From Mariniphaga sediminis (lineage in GTDB: Bacteria > Bacteroidota > Bacteroidia > Bacteroidales > Prolixibacteraceae), in contig NZ_QWET01000002.1 in assembly GCF_003573545.1 (NCBI RefSeq), positions 372,001 through 436,000 of the forward strand: a stretch of DNA of 64,000 nt, given 5' to 3'. The translations under genes were made by a program, and so were the position numbers. Positions 1 through 8,812 of this stretch are shown piece by piece (within the stretch, counting starts at the first letter, position 1; the number at the start of each line of letters is the position of its first letter). The notes under the pieces were generated by a model, which was not told where the DNA came from, did not search any database, and saw only the letters and a list, made by a program, of their open reading frames with translations.

Positions 1-1772
1 CTACATGGAAAGAGGCGGGCATCAACTGCGAAACCTGTCATGGCCCCAGCGCAGAGCATGTGCGCGTTTGCATGGAGGCCGGCGAAGGAAATGTTCCGGA
101 CGATTTGAAGATTATCGTAACCAGCACATTCACACCCGAACAGCATAACTCCTCCTGTGCCACCTGTCATGCCAAAGGAAGTCCAATTACAGAGAAATAT
201 ATGCCCGGTGAATTGTATTACGATCATTTTAACCTGGCAACCCTGGATGATCCGGATTTTTATCCGGATGGCCGAGACCTGGGAGAGAATTACACCATGA
301 CTGGTTGGAAGATGAACCCTTGTCTCACAGAAAGTGATATCCATTGTGTGACCTGCCACACTTCCAGCGGGAGAAACAGGTTTAAAGACAACCCGAACCA
401 GGCCTGTATTTCATGCCATACAGACAAGGAAGAAACATTGACGGAGCACACCCGTCACCTGCCCGACAGCCCCGGCTCCCTCTGTGTGAATTGCCATGTT
501 CCCAGTCGCGAATTTGTAGGACACTTCATCCGCAGCGACCACTCGTTCAGGCCTCCCATGCCTGAGGCAACCATCCAGTTTGGCTCACCCAATGCATGCA
601 ATCAGTGCCACACTGACAAAACGCCGGAATGGGCCAATCAAATTGTAAAGATGCGCCCTAACGGTAATTATCAGGAAGAAACGCTTTACTGGGCCCAGCT
701 TATTAAAGAGGCCAGGGAGAGTAAATGGGATCGTCTGGATGAAATGCTCGAAATAATCCGGGAAAATAAAATAAATGAGGTGGTAGTAGCTTCGTTCCTT
801 AGACTGCTGACAAACTGCCCCAACGAAAAAAAGTGGGACACGGTGATTCAGGCGATGAAGACAAACGAATCGCCCCTTGTAAGAGCCGCCGCCGCTACAA
901 CACTTTCCGGAAACACCTCAGAAAAAGTAAAAATAGCCCTGCTCACTGCGGCTACCGACGACTTGCGACTGGTACGCGTTTCAGTAGCCAACTCCTTGTC
1001 TGGCTTCCCGGACAACCGTTTTTCACCAGAAGAAACACAAACAGTGGCAAAGGCAACCGAAGAGTACATGAATTCACTGGTTGCCCGTCCTGACGATTGG
1101 AGCTCGCATTATAACAAGGGAATCTTTCACCAAAACAGAGGCGAGGCCCAAAAAGCGCTGGGCTCTTACGAAACAGCTGCCCGGTTATACCCGGAAGCGC
1201 TCATGCCGCTCATCAACAGCAGTGTACTTTACTCTTACGTTGGCAACCAGCCAAAAGCTGAAGAAAATCTAAAAAAAGCGCTTGAAGTAGATCCGGGCAA
1301 TGAAGCAGCCAGCTTAAACCTGGGGCTTCTTTTCGCCGAACAGGGAAGAATGGAAGAGGCAGAGCAGATGCTACTCTCGGCACTAAATGCCAATCCCAAA
1401 CAGGCAGTGGCAGCCTACAATCTCAGTGTTATTGTTTCGCAACGTAATCCGGACAAAGCGATTCAGTATGCCCGGATTGCGGCTGAAGCGCGCCCGGAAG
1501 AACCAAAATACGCTTACACCCTGGCCTTCTACCAACTTGAAAACGGCCAAAAAAGCGAAGCCGAAAAGACTTTAAAAAAGCTAATTGCCGATCATCCACT
1601 TTACCTGAATGCGGTAAGTTTTCTGGCAGACATATATACAAAGGATAACAAACTAAAACAGGTAGAAACCCTTTATGAACAAACCCTGAAAACAGAAGGA
1701 ATTTCACCTCAGGATAAAAATGCCATTCAACAGATTCTAAATACTATCCGGAACTCAAAACCTAAGGAATAA
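1..1772 (+). CDS. Multiheme cytochrome c with HEAT and TPR repeats (5' end outside window)
   Basis: The gene is open at the left edge: the frame continues upstream of the first internal GTG (60) and encodes another heme site, CETCH, at bases 27-41, so this is the C-terminal part of a longer protein. Six CxxCH heme-attachment motifs are visible (CETCH, CATCH, CVTCH, CISCH, CVNCH, CNQCH), all in the first ~200 residues. They are followed by a HEAT-like helical stretch (about residues 215-320) and then five or six TPR units to the C-terminus. Such proteins are exported and carry electrons in the periplasm or at the cell surface; the TPR tail suggests docking to a partner complex. The electron donor and acceptor cannot be read from the sequence. 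No heme-lyase or quinol-oxidase genes lie downstream. Sure of the domain types, not of the role. Confidence 0.85.
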   Translation, partial: TWKEAGINCETCHGPSAEHVRVCMEAGEGNVPDDLKIIVTSTFTPEQHNSSCATCHAKGSPITEKYMPGELYYDHFNLATLDDPDFYPDGRDLGENYTMTGWKMNPCLTESDIHCVTCHTSSGRNRFKDNPNQACISCHTDKEETLTEHTRHLPDSPGSLCVNCHVPSREFVGHFIRSDHSFRPPMPEATIQFGSPNACNQCHTDKTPEWANQIVKMRPNGNYQEETLYWAQLIKEARESKWDRLDEMLEIIRENKINEVVVASFLRLLTNCPNEKKWDTVIQAMKTNESPLVRAAAATTLSGNTSEKVKIALLTAATDDLRLVRVSVANSLSGFPDNRFSPEETQTVAKATEEYMNSLVARPDDWSSHYNKGIFHQNRGEAQKALGSYETAARLYPEALMPLINSSVLYSYVGNQPKAEENLKKALEVDPGNEAASLNLGLLFAEQGRMEEAEQMLLSALNANPKQAVAAYNLSVIVSQRNPDKAIQYARIAAEARPEEPKYAYTLAFYQLENGQKSEAEKTLKKLIADHPLYLNAVSFLADIYTKDNKLKQVETLYEQTLKTEGISPQDKNAIQQILNTIRNSKPKE

Positions 1773-1902
1773 ACACGAAACAGAAGGCATTTTAAAACTT
1801 ATTATCCGATGCAAAACAGACACTTCATCCGCATTACAGTTTCATTGTTTTTTCATTGAACTTTACGCTTTTAAAACCGTTTATTTCAAAAAAATACGTG
1901 CC

Positions 1903-2670
1903 ATGTTAATAGTAATATCGCCGGCCAAGTCGCTGGATTTTGAATCAAAACCGACAACATCTGAATATACAACGCCCGAGTTTTTGAATGAGTCGGAGAA
2001 GCTGGTTGCCAGGCTCAAAAAAATGAAACCGGAAAAAATCTCGAAACTAATGGGAATTTCCGCTTCATTGGGAAACCTGAACTACGAACGGTTTCAAACA
2101 TGGCACCTGCCATTTACACCTGAAAATGCCAAGCAGGCTGTACTGGCTTTCAATGGCGATGTTTATGTCGGGCTAAATGCTCCGTCACTTTCAGAAGAAA
2201 AGCTGCATCTTTCGCAGCAAAAACTTCGGATTTTATCGGGATTGTATGGCGTACTGAAGCCACTCGACCTCATTCAGCCCTACCGCTTGGAAATGGGTAC
2301 AAAATTTGGCGCGGGAAAGGCCAAGGATTTATATTCCTTCTGGAGTAAAAAAATCACCCCGAAAGTACAGGAAGCGATTAATGAGTCGGGCTCAAAAATT
2401 TTGGTGAACCTGGCCTCAAACGAATATTACAAAAGCATTGATCCGAAAAAACTGGAAGCGGAAATTGTAACCCCGGCTTTTAAAGACATGAAAAACGGGG
2501 AGTACAAAATGATTTCATTTTTTGCCAAAAAAGCCCGCGGACTGATGAGCCGGTTCATTCTGGAAAATAACATCGACAATGCCGATGACCTGCAGGCTTT
2601 CGATTACGAAGGGTACCATTTTAACCCGCGGTTATCCCGGCCTGGCCAACCTGTCTTTACAAGAGGATAA
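1903..2670 (+). CDS. yaaA: Peroxide stress protein YaaA (UPF0246/DUF328)
   Basis: 255 residues, the usual length of the family, with the characteristic N-terminus MLIVISPAKSLDF and the C-terminal stretch ending in PVFTRG. In E. coli YaaA lowers free intracellular iron during hydrogen peroxide stress and binds DNA; it is cytoplasmic. The ATG at 1903 directly starts the conserved N-terminus. The gene stands alone, convergent with the flavodiiron gene downstream; both are plausible oxidative-stress genes. The 130 bases upstream show no clear TAnnTTTG box. Family assignment is firm; the physiological role is by analogy. Confidence 0.93.
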   Translation: MLIVISPAKSLDFESKPTTSEYTTPEFLNESEKLVARLKKMKPEKISKLMGISASLGNLNYERFQTWHLPFTPENAKQAVLAFNGDVYVGLNAPSLSEEKLHLSQQKLRILSGLYGVLKPLDLIQPYRLEMGTKFGAGKAKDLYSFWSKKITPKVQEAINESGSKILVNLASNEYYKSIDPKKLEAEIVTPAFKDMKNGEYKMISFFAKKARGLMSRFILENNIDNADDLQAFDYEGYHFNPRLSRPGQPVFTRG

Positions 2671-2685
2671 TAACTGGAAAGGTTG

Positions 2686-2760
2686 GTGTGGTTTCCTAAC
2701 CGCACACTACACAATTGGCGATTCGTAAATCGCCACATCCGAATCACGGATTGGAATCCG
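2686..2760. repeat. Three consecutive short hairpins between convergent genes (REP-like)
   Basis: Three inverted repeats follow each other: 2686-2707 (GTGTGGTT, loop TCCT, AACCGCACAC, with a two-base bulge), 2717-2734 (GGCGATT, loop CGTA, AATCGCC, perfect) and 2747-2760 (CGGATT, GG, AATCCG, perfect). No T-run follows, so they are not standard terminators. They lie between the 3' ends of yaaA and the flavodiiron gene and could act as a bidirectional 3'-end structure or be a copy of a dispersed intergenic repeat. Confidence 0.6.
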
Positions 2761-2778
2761 CTGCACCTTCTTCAGAAC

Positions 2779-3969
2779 TTATTCCGCCATAAGCTTATCC
2801 GCCATGGCATCGGCCAGTTTACACAACTGCTCCTTGTTGTCTTTCTTCATTGCGCCTTTTTCTTCAATGGGATCATACACCAGTTCCCACTTAATCTTTT
2901 CAGCAAACACTTTCAGGTTTTTTACGCCGCCGCCATTCCACAAAAAGTTTCCGAAAATACCGAGGTAGTGGTCTTTAGGCGCCATGTGTTCAATGGTTGA
3001 CAACAATATTTCCACATTCGGAAACATCGAGTTATTGTAAGCCGGACTGCCCACAATAAAACCTTTGTACTTGAAAATATCGTTAATAATATAGGAAGCA
3101 TGCGTTTTGGAAGCATCGTAAACCCGGATGTTTTTAATTCCGCGTTCAGCCAAACGCCGTGCAATAACTTCTGCCATTTTCTGGGTATTTCCGTACATGG
3201 AGCCGTAAACAATGACCACGCCTTTGTCAAGATCGTAAGAACTCCATTTGTTGTAACGGGTAAGTACCCAGTCGAGATCGCTGCGCCACACCGGACCATG
3301 CGTAGCAGCAATCATTTTAATATCGAGCGGTGCCAGTTTTTTGATGGCGCGCTGGGTATGCGGACAATATTTCCCTACAATATTGGTAAAATAGCGCATC
3401 ACCTCCACTTCGTAAAAATCGAGGTTAATTTCATCGTCGAAAACACCTCCGTCCAATGTTCCGTAACTGCCGAATGCATCGCCAGAAAAAAGAATTTTAT
3501 TGGTTTCTTCGTAGGTCACCATTGTTTCCGGCCAATGCACCATAGGAATAGTCTGGAACTGCAAGCGGTGTTTGCCCAGTTCCAAAACAGAACCGTCGTG
3601 AACAAGGTGCACATTTTCAGGCTCCTTGTAAAAGCTCTCAACAAACGCAAAAGTTTTTTTATTTCCAACGAGCGTAACCTCCGGATACCTTTGCATAATA
3701 GACTTTAGCGCCCCTGAATGATCGGGCTCCATGTGATTAATAACGAGGTAGTCAATTTTGCGGTCGCCAATTATCTCTTCGATGTTGTCGAGGTATTCAT
3801 CGAAAAACGAGCGCTCTACTGTATCTATCAGTGCAATTTTATCATCTACAATGAGGTAGGAATTATAAGAAATCCCATTCGGAATGGGCCAGATGTTCTC
3901 AAATAAATGGGTTCGCCGGTCGTTGTATCCCAAAAAATAAATGTCATTTGAAAGATTTACATACTGCAT
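2779..3969 (-). CDS. fprA: A-type flavoprotein / flavodiiron protein (FprA family)
   Basis: 396 residues: an N-terminal metallo-beta-lactamase-like diiron domain (about 1-250) and a C-terminal flavodoxin domain (about 255-396). Diiron ligands are visible as HxExDH (H79, E81, D83, H84) and the FMN-binding loop as GSMYGNTQ. Flavodiiron proteins reduce O2 to water or NO to N2O in the cytoplasm of anaerobes, fed by rubredoxin or a similar carrier; no rubredoxin gene is adjacent. The length matches the two-domain type without a fused rubredoxin. ATG start at 3969. Which of O2 or NO is preferred cannot be told from sequence. Confidence 0.93.
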   Translation of the reverse strand: MQYVNLSNDIYFLGYNDRRTHLFENIWPIPNGISYNSYLIVDDKIALIDTVERSFFDEYLDNIEEIIGDRKIDYLVINHMEPDHSGALKSIMQRYPEVTLVGNKKTFAFVESFYKEPENVHLVHDGSVLELGKHRLQFQTIPMVHWPETMVTYEETNKILFSGDAFGSYGTLDGGVFDDEINLDFYEVEVMRYFTNIVGKYCPHTQRAIKKLAPLDIKMIAATHGPVWRSDLDWVLTRYNKWSSYDLDKGVVIVYGSMYGNTQKMAEVIARRLAERGIKNIRVYDASKTHASYIINDIFKYKGFIVGSPAYNNSMFPNVEILLSTIEHMAPKDHYLGIFGNFLWNGGGVKNLKVFAEKIKWELVYDPIEEKGAMKKDNKEQLCKLADAMADKLMAE

Positions 3970-4068
3970 GGTTCCAGTTTTTTTTGTATTCAGATTGCGA
4001 ATTTAAGGAATTTGCCGGGAACGTGAGGACAAAGAACGAGCAGAAATAGCAAAAGGTAAAATTGTTTT

Positions 4069-4076
4069 ATCTTTGA
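4069..4076 (+). promoter_or_regulatory. Candidate -7 promoter element for mltG
   Basis: TATCTTTG matches the Bacteroidota -7 consensus TAnnTTTG in all fixed positions. It lies immediately before the GTG at 4077, which argues against that GTG as the start and favours ATG 4098. No matching -33 TTG is seen at the usual spacing. Confidence 0.45.
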
Positions 4077-4097
4077 GTGCAAATTTATTTATTGGAA

Positions 4098-5159
4098 ATG
4101 ACCATCGACAAAAAGAGCAAACTTATGTTATTCCCGCGCATGGGAAAATTTATCATCATTTTTTTTGCCCTCGCATTTATTGTTGCAGGGTTGCGGGGAT
4201 ATCAGCTCTACATGTATGTTTTCCATGAGAATGTAAAAACCGAAAAAGCTTTTTTTATTTCGGAAGGCGCCACATTTAGTGAGGTAACAGACACATTGGA
4301 AGCGAATGACATTTTACTCAACTACAAAGCTTTCCGATGGGTGGCAAAAAAGAAAAAATACCGGGAGGCGGTAAAACCGGGACGGTACCTGTTCCGGAAA
4401 GGAATGAACACCAACCAGATTGTGAACAAGCTGAGGGCCGGAGAACAGGAACCACTGGATGTCACTTTCAACAATGCCCGTTTCAAACAGGATTTGGCCG
4501 GAAAGGTCAGCCGCTACATTCTGGCTGATTCACTTTCCATCCTGAAACTATTCGATGATCATGAAAAAATAGCAGCTTACGGATTTACGCCCGAAACATT
4601 TAAGGCGATGTTTATTCCCAATACCTACGAGTTTTACTGGACTACCGATGCCGCGGAGTTTGCCGACCGGATGAAAAAAGAGTACGATCGTTTCTGGAAC
4701 GAAACCCGCCGAAAAAAAGCTGACGCAGCAGGTCTCACCCCGGTGGAAGTTACCACCCTGGCCTCCATTGTGCAGGAAGAGACGGCCAAAACCGATGAGC
4801 TAAAACGCGTGGCAGGCCTTTATGTGAACCGGTTAAAACGGGGCATTCCCTTACAGGCCGACCCTACCGTAAAATTTGCTGTGGGTGATTTTTCTCTGAG
4901 AAGAGTGCTGAATACCCATCTTGAAATGGACTCTCCCTACAACACCTACAAAAATGCCGGGTTGCCCCCTGGCCCCATTAACTTCCCTGAAGTGTCTGCT
5001 ATTGAAGCGGTACTGGACTATGAAAAGCACAACTATCTGTACATGGTGGCCCGCGAGGATTTCTCGGGATACCACCACTTTTCCAGAACACTGGCTGAAC
5101 ACAACCGGCACGCCGCAAGGTACCGCGCCGCACTGAATGATCGAAAAATCTGGAAATAA
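4098..5159 (+). CDS. mltG: Endolytic murein transglycosylase MltG (YceG-like)
   Basis: 353 residues from the chosen ATG. A cytoplasmic tail is followed by one transmembrane helix (about residues 14-35) and a periplasmic YceG domain. The catalytic region holds LASIVQEETAK, with the family's glutamate, and the conserved NTYKNAGLPPGPINFP segment. MltG cuts nascent glycan strands at the inner membrane and so sets glycan length. A GTG at 4077 would add seven residues, but a TAnnTTTG box ends right at that GTG, so it is probably untranscribed. ATG 4122 is a possible shorter start. No thymidylate kinase or holB gene follows, unlike in proteobacteria. Confidence 0.93.
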   Translation: MTIDKKSKLMLFPRMGKFIIIFFALAFIVAGLRGYQLYMYVFHENVKTEKAFFISEGATFSEVTDTLEANDILLNYKAFRWVAKKKKYREAVKPGRYLFRKGMNTNQIVNKLRAGEQEPLDVTFNNARFKQDLAGKVSRYILADSLSILKLFDDHEKIAAYGFTPETFKAMFIPNTYEFYWTTDAAEFADRMKKEYDRFWNETRRKKADAAGLTPVEVTTLASIVQEETAKTDELKRVAGLYVNRLKRGIPLQADPTVKFAVGDFSLRRVLNTHLEMDSPYNTYKNAGLPPGPINFPEVSAIEAVLDYEKHNYLYMVAREDFSGYHHFSRTLAEHNRHAARYRAALNDRKIWK

Positions 5160-5436
5160 CAGAAGTGAATGGGAAACCATTTTTGATAATAAACCTGCCT
5201 GTCATTCAGGCTTATCCGACAAAACAATAGCCTTACGATTTTTACTGACACTGCCCTTTGAATAACACTCCGCTTTACACTTCCTGATTTACTTCACAGC
5301 GCAATATTCCCTGCTTAACGTCAAAAGTTGCCAGAGGTAGCATACTATTTACTCCTGAACAAATTTGTAAATTCACTTGCAATATCCCCTGCCATTCATT
5401 AGCTTTAAACTCTAAATAAACAACAACTTAAGCCAA
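5160..5436. other. Intergenic region with one weak hairpin
   Basis: 277 bases without a credible gene. A short hairpin GCCTG-TCATT-CAGGC (5197-5211) follows mltG but lacks a T-run, so it is at best a weak terminator. The rest is A+T-rich and may contain the promoter of the lipoprotein gene; no TAnnTTTG match stands out. Confidence 0.4.
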
Positions 5437-5466
5437 ATGACATATAACCCGAAATCGCAGAGAAAA

Positions 5467-7173
5467 ATGAAACTCCCCTCCTATCAGTTTTCTTACAGAC
5501 GCTTCAACCCGGAAAAAATTATACTAAAATATTTGTTTTTGACTCTTAGCATTTTCATCTCATGTAATAAAGATGATTCCTCACTAGAGTCTGAGGAAAT
5601 ACCCGAAATAACCGGGCCATTTGTTACGCTAACAAAATATATTATCATTCAAAATGATGGTGATTTTGATAAATATTTTGGACAGGATTCTCTCAAGGGA
5701 AAATATATAGATCTTATTGGATCTATATACATAACAAGAGATTCAGTAACCAATCTAGATAAACTAAAAAACCTTCACAGTATTTCAGGTGAATTTACCA
5801 TTAATTCAAAAGCAATAAAAAGTCTTAAGGGACTAGAAAGCCTCACGTACATAGGCGACCACTTTAGGATTCTTAGAACTGAATGTATTGACTTAACAGG
5901 ACTTTTACGTCTAAAAGAAATAGGAGGTACATTCGAAATTTCATCCAACTACTCCAATACAACTACTGATGGTCTTAAGTCATTGCGAGGATTAGAGAGC
6001 ATCAAAAAAATTGGAAGAAGCCTTAATATCAAAGGAAATAAAAATCTGGAAACCCTTGAAGGGGTGGAATCGTTGGAAGAAATTGGAGGAAATCTGTCAT
6101 TACAAAATAATCCTTTGCTGAATAAAATAGATAATCTGCTTAGTTTAAAATCAATCTCCGGGGTTCAATTATTGGATATGCCCTCCTTCGAATCTTTTTA
6201 TTTTTCACCCGAACTAAGTTCGATCCATTATTTAAGTATCCAGAATTGCAACTCATTAATCAATCTTAAGGGAATTGAGTCAATCCAGGAGATTGAAGAC
6301 ATATCTTTATTCAGCAATAAAAATCTTAAACAGATAACAGACCTAAAAAATACAAAATGGGTCTCAGTACATATTGCGGATAATGATCAATTGGTTTCTT
6401 TGGATGGCCTGGATAATCCTACGACGACACAAAATATTTATATAGTAGAAAACGATACTCTTCAAAATTTAAAAGGTCTGTCAAATCTCCTGGGAATATC
6501 CGGAACTTTATACCTTGAAAACAATGGAATTAAGTCAATAGAAGAACTTAATAAGCTAAAAAACATAGGCAATCTTTCAATAAAAGAACAAAATCTTACC
6601 AATGTTATATTCCCGGAACTTGAATCTATAGATAGAATAAATATCGCATACAACTATGATACAATTTCATTTCCCGCTCTTACAGAGAATAAACTCATTG
6701 AACTAAAGCTTTTTGGGTGCAAGCTATCTACTCTACATTTGCCGGGTATTACAGAAATCTTAGATTTGACCATCCAGAATTGTTCATTTATAAGTAAAGG
6801 TAACTTCCCCGTTCTAAACCATGTCTATAATTTTAAAATCGCCACCTGCCGTTTTTTTATAGATATTATGTTTCCCGAATTAAAATCGATTAACAATATG
6901 GAAGTTAAAGATTGTTTCAATCAGGACTTTAGATGGATACCTAAACTTGAAATGACAGAACGAATTAGGATAGAAAATAATTCGTTTCTGAAAAGTTTAA
7001 GTGGATTGGAAAACCTAAATACGGTTTCTATGTCCATGGACATATTGGACAACACTTCCCTTAAAGACTTTTGTCCTCTAAAGAGCCTGATAGAAAGTAA
7101 TCCATCGATAAATATCAACATAAGTCGCAACAGTGAGAATCCTTCTTTAGATGATATCTTAAATTGTGAATAA
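5467..7173 (+). CDS. Leucine-rich / receptor-L-domain-like surface lipoprotein
   Basis: About 568 residues from ATG 5467; an in-frame ATG at 5437 is also possible. A basic N-region and hydrophobic core end in a lipobox LSIFISC followed by NKDD, the Cys-plus-acidic pattern that sends Bacteroidota lipoproteins to the cell surface. The rest is made of irregular 20-25-residue repeats of the form L-x-x-L-x-x-I-x-G-x-L, as in receptor-L/BspA-like proteins that bind proteins or glycans. It has no SusC/SusD neighbours. Base composition is visibly more A+T-rich than mltG or yaaA, suggesting lateral acquisition. The ligand is unknown. Confidence 0.75.
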   Translation: MKLPSYQFSYRRFNPEKIILKYLFLTLSIFISCNKDDSSLESEEIPEITGPFVTLTKYIIIQNDGDFDKYFGQDSLKGKYIDLIGSIYITRDSVTNLDKLKNLHSISGEFTINSKAIKSLKGLESLTYIGDHFRILRTECIDLTGLLRLKEIGGTFEISSNYSNTTTDGLKSLRGLESIKKIGRSLNIKGNKNLETLEGVESLEEIGGNLSLQNNPLLNKIDNLLSLKSISGVQLLDMPSFESFYFSPELSSIHYLSIQNCNSLINLKGIESIQEIEDISLFSNKNLKQITDLKNTKWVSVHIADNDQLVSLDGLDNPTTTQNIYIVENDTLQNLKGLSNLLGISGTLYLENNGIKSIEELNKLKNIGNLSIKEQNLTNVIFPELESIDRINIAYNYDTISFPALTENKLIELKLFGCKLSTLHLPGITEILDLTIQNCSFISKGNFPVLNHVYNFKIATCRFFIDIMFPELKSINNMEVKDCFNQDFRWIPKLEMTERIRIENNSFLKSLSGLENLNTVSMSMDILDNTSLKDFCPLKSLIESNPSININISRNSENPSLDDILNCE

Positions 7174-7176
7174 TAA

Positions 7177-7474
7177 GAATAAAAGCACAAAGCGCGAACA
7201 ATACCCGGTGATAGATGTCCTAAATTTCCAATTTTAGTCAGTCAGTTGAAATCCCGGTGACCGATTTAGAGAGAGCAATTGACTGGATTACAGAAAATGG
7301 AGGGATCATTGTTCAGCCCAAAACGAAAATTGAGGTGGAAGGCAGGGGTTATTTCACGCTGTTCATTGATTGTGAAGGGAATAAAGAAGGGCTTTATGGC
7401 AATGAATAATGCAAATTAAGATTATGGCCTGGTTACTCTCAGGCCATAATCTTGATTCAATTCACTAAATTTGC
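7177..7474 (+). pseudogene. Twice-deleted relic of a VOC-family gene, duplicate of 9379-9924
   Basis: This segment aligns base for base with the intact VOC locus at 9379-9924, including its upstream and downstream flanks. Relative to that copy it lacks 74 bp (around 9453-9526: promoter, start codon and first codons) and 174 bp (around 9545-9718: 58 codons). Both junctions fall in short sequences shared by the two ends (GAAA; GATTT or GAGC). What remains still reads in frame from VEIPVTDLERAID through EVEGRGYFTLFIDCEGNK to a stop at 7408-7410, but it has no start and lacks the central half of the fold. It is not expected to be functional. Confidence 0.85.
7421..7473 (+). promoter_or_regulatory. 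Hairpin plus TAnnTTTG promoter, copy A
   Basis: A perfect 11-bp stem (ATTATGGCCTG / CAGGCCATAAT, 7421-7450, 8-base loop) is followed by the box TAAATTTG at 7466-7473, twelve bases before ATG 7485. The same module sits before the AraC gene (9873-9923). The hairpin may end transcription of the VOC relic or regulate the downstream gene; no T-run follows it. Confidence 0.5.
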
Positions 7475-7484
7475 ACTAAAAACA

Positions 7485-8354
7485 ATGATCGCAAAGAGGG
7501 TTTTAGTTGCCGGAGCAACAGGATATTTAGGACAATACTTGGTTAAGGAACTGAAGAAACGCGGCTATTGGGTAAGGGTGTTGATTCGTAAAGAAAGTCA
7601 AAAAGAAAAGTTTGATAATGTTGATGACTTTTATATTGGTCAGGTCACAGAACCCAGCTCTTCAAAAGACGTAGCAAAAAATATTGATTGGATCTTTTCT
7701 ACCATCGGAATTACGCGTCAAAAAGATGGGATGACTTATATGAATGTTGACTATCAGGGGAATCTAAATCTTTTAAAAGAAGCATTAAAAAATAAAGCCG
7801 CTGCATTTCAATATATTTCTGCCATTAATGGGGACAGGCTACGGCATTTAAAAATATTTGAGGCAAAAGAAAAATTTGTGGATGAATTAAAAAACGCAGC
7901 CATTAGCCACTCGGTAATACGTCCCAACGGATTTTTCTCTGACATGAAGGATTTTTTAGATATGGCCCGGGGAGGCAGAGTATATCTCTTTGGAGAGGGG
8001 AACTTACAATTAAACCCTATTCATGGTGAAGATTTGGCAAAAGTATGTGTAGACAAAATGGAGACAGGTGAAACTGAAACAACAGTAGGTGGCCCTGACA
8101 TTTTGAGCCATAATGAAATAGCAGCTTTAGCCTTAAAAGCCTGGGGAAAACCCATTAAAATAAGTCACCTTCCTGATTGGACAAGAAGATTAACGATACA
8201 GTTAACAAGAACTTTTACATCATCAAAAACGTACGGCCCAATTGAGTTCTTTTTAACGGCAATGGCCTGTGACAATATAGCAAATCAATATGGCAATAAA
8301 CGACTTGAAGATTTTTTTAGTTCCGAAGTGAAAAGAATAAAAGCAAATAACTAA
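7485..8354 (+). CDS. NmrA/SDR-type NAD(P)-binding oxidoreductase
   Basis: 289 residues from ATG 7485. The N-terminal Rossmann fingerprint is KRVLVAGATGYLGQYLVKEL, followed by the atypical-SDR pattern (VLIRK after beta-2, FSTIGITRQKDGMTYMNVDYQGN, then YISAINGD). This resembles NmrA-like and complex-I-assembly-type SDRs, which use NAD(P)(H) or only bind it; the substrate is not known. A TTG at 7452 would add 11 residues but lies upstream of the TAAATTTG box (7466-7473), so ATG 7485 is preferred, implying a very short leader. It probably forms a small operon with the two following genes. Confidence 0.8.
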   Translation: MIAKRVLVAGATGYLGQYLVKELKKRGYWVRVLIRKESQKEKFDNVDDFYIGQVTEPSSSKDVAKNIDWIFSTIGITRQKDGMTYMNVDYQGNLNLLKEALKNKAAAFQYISAINGDRLRHLKIFEAKEKFVDELKNAAISHSVIRPNGFFSDMKDFLDMARGGRVYLFGEGNLQLNPIHGEDLAKVCVDKMETGETETTVGGPDILSHNEIAALALKAWGKPIKISHLPDWTRRLTIQLTRTFTSSKTYGPIEFFLTAMACDNIANQYGNKRLEDFFSSEVKRIKANN

Positions 8355-8394
8355 CCGAACAAAAATTCAACTATCAGCATAAAAACACAAATAT

Positions 8395-8778
8395 ATGTTA
8401 CCGGAATTTAATGTGCTGTTTTGGGTATATCTTATCAACTCCGTATTTATCATTAACCATGAGATTGACTCTGCATTCTGGCAAGAATGGAAATTATTTA
8501 AACTTGACAGCTTAGGAATAAAAGGATTTTTAATCATTCATTTCCCATTACTTTTTGCAGTACTCTTAGGCCTTCTTTTGATTGACCGGGGACTCGTTGC
8601 AGGATATATAATTTCTTTAATTGTCGCCACAAGTGGAATTTTTGCCTTTCTCTTTCATTTTTATCATTTAAGAAAAGGGCGACATGAATTTAACAACTGG
8701 CTTTCTAAATTGATTTTAATTTTAATTTTCCCGTTATCCTTACTACAAGTGGTTCTTACCGTTATAAAAATCATGTAA
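8395..8778 (+). CDS. Small four-helix membrane protein with HExDxAxW motif
   Basis: 127 residues, almost entirely hydrophobic, with about four predicted transmembrane helices and no signal cleavage site. A conserved-looking segment near residues 22-36 (NHEIDSAFWQEWKLF) combines His, Glu, Asp and Trp. It resembles the small membrane family I know as DUF6713, an assignment from memory. It follows the SDR-like gene by 40 bases and precedes the exported protein by 34, so the three are likely co-transcribed. Function unknown; the polar motif could bind a metal or a substrate. Confidence 0.65.
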   Translation: MLPEFNVLFWVYLINSVFIINHEIDSAFWQEWKLFKLDSLGIKGFLIIHFPLLFAVLLGLLLIDRGLVAGYIISLIVATSGIFAFLFHFYHLRKGRHEFNNWLSKLILILIFPLSLLQVVLTVIKIM

Positions 8779-8812
8779 TATTGACCTCCTAATTTAAAGC
8801 AAAAGAAAAATA

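Noticed and set aside
4077-4097. GTG at 4077 as start of mltG
   Set aside because: A TAnnTTTG box ends at 4076, so this GTG would be upstream of or at the transcription start; ATG 4098 gives a normal MltG N-terminus.
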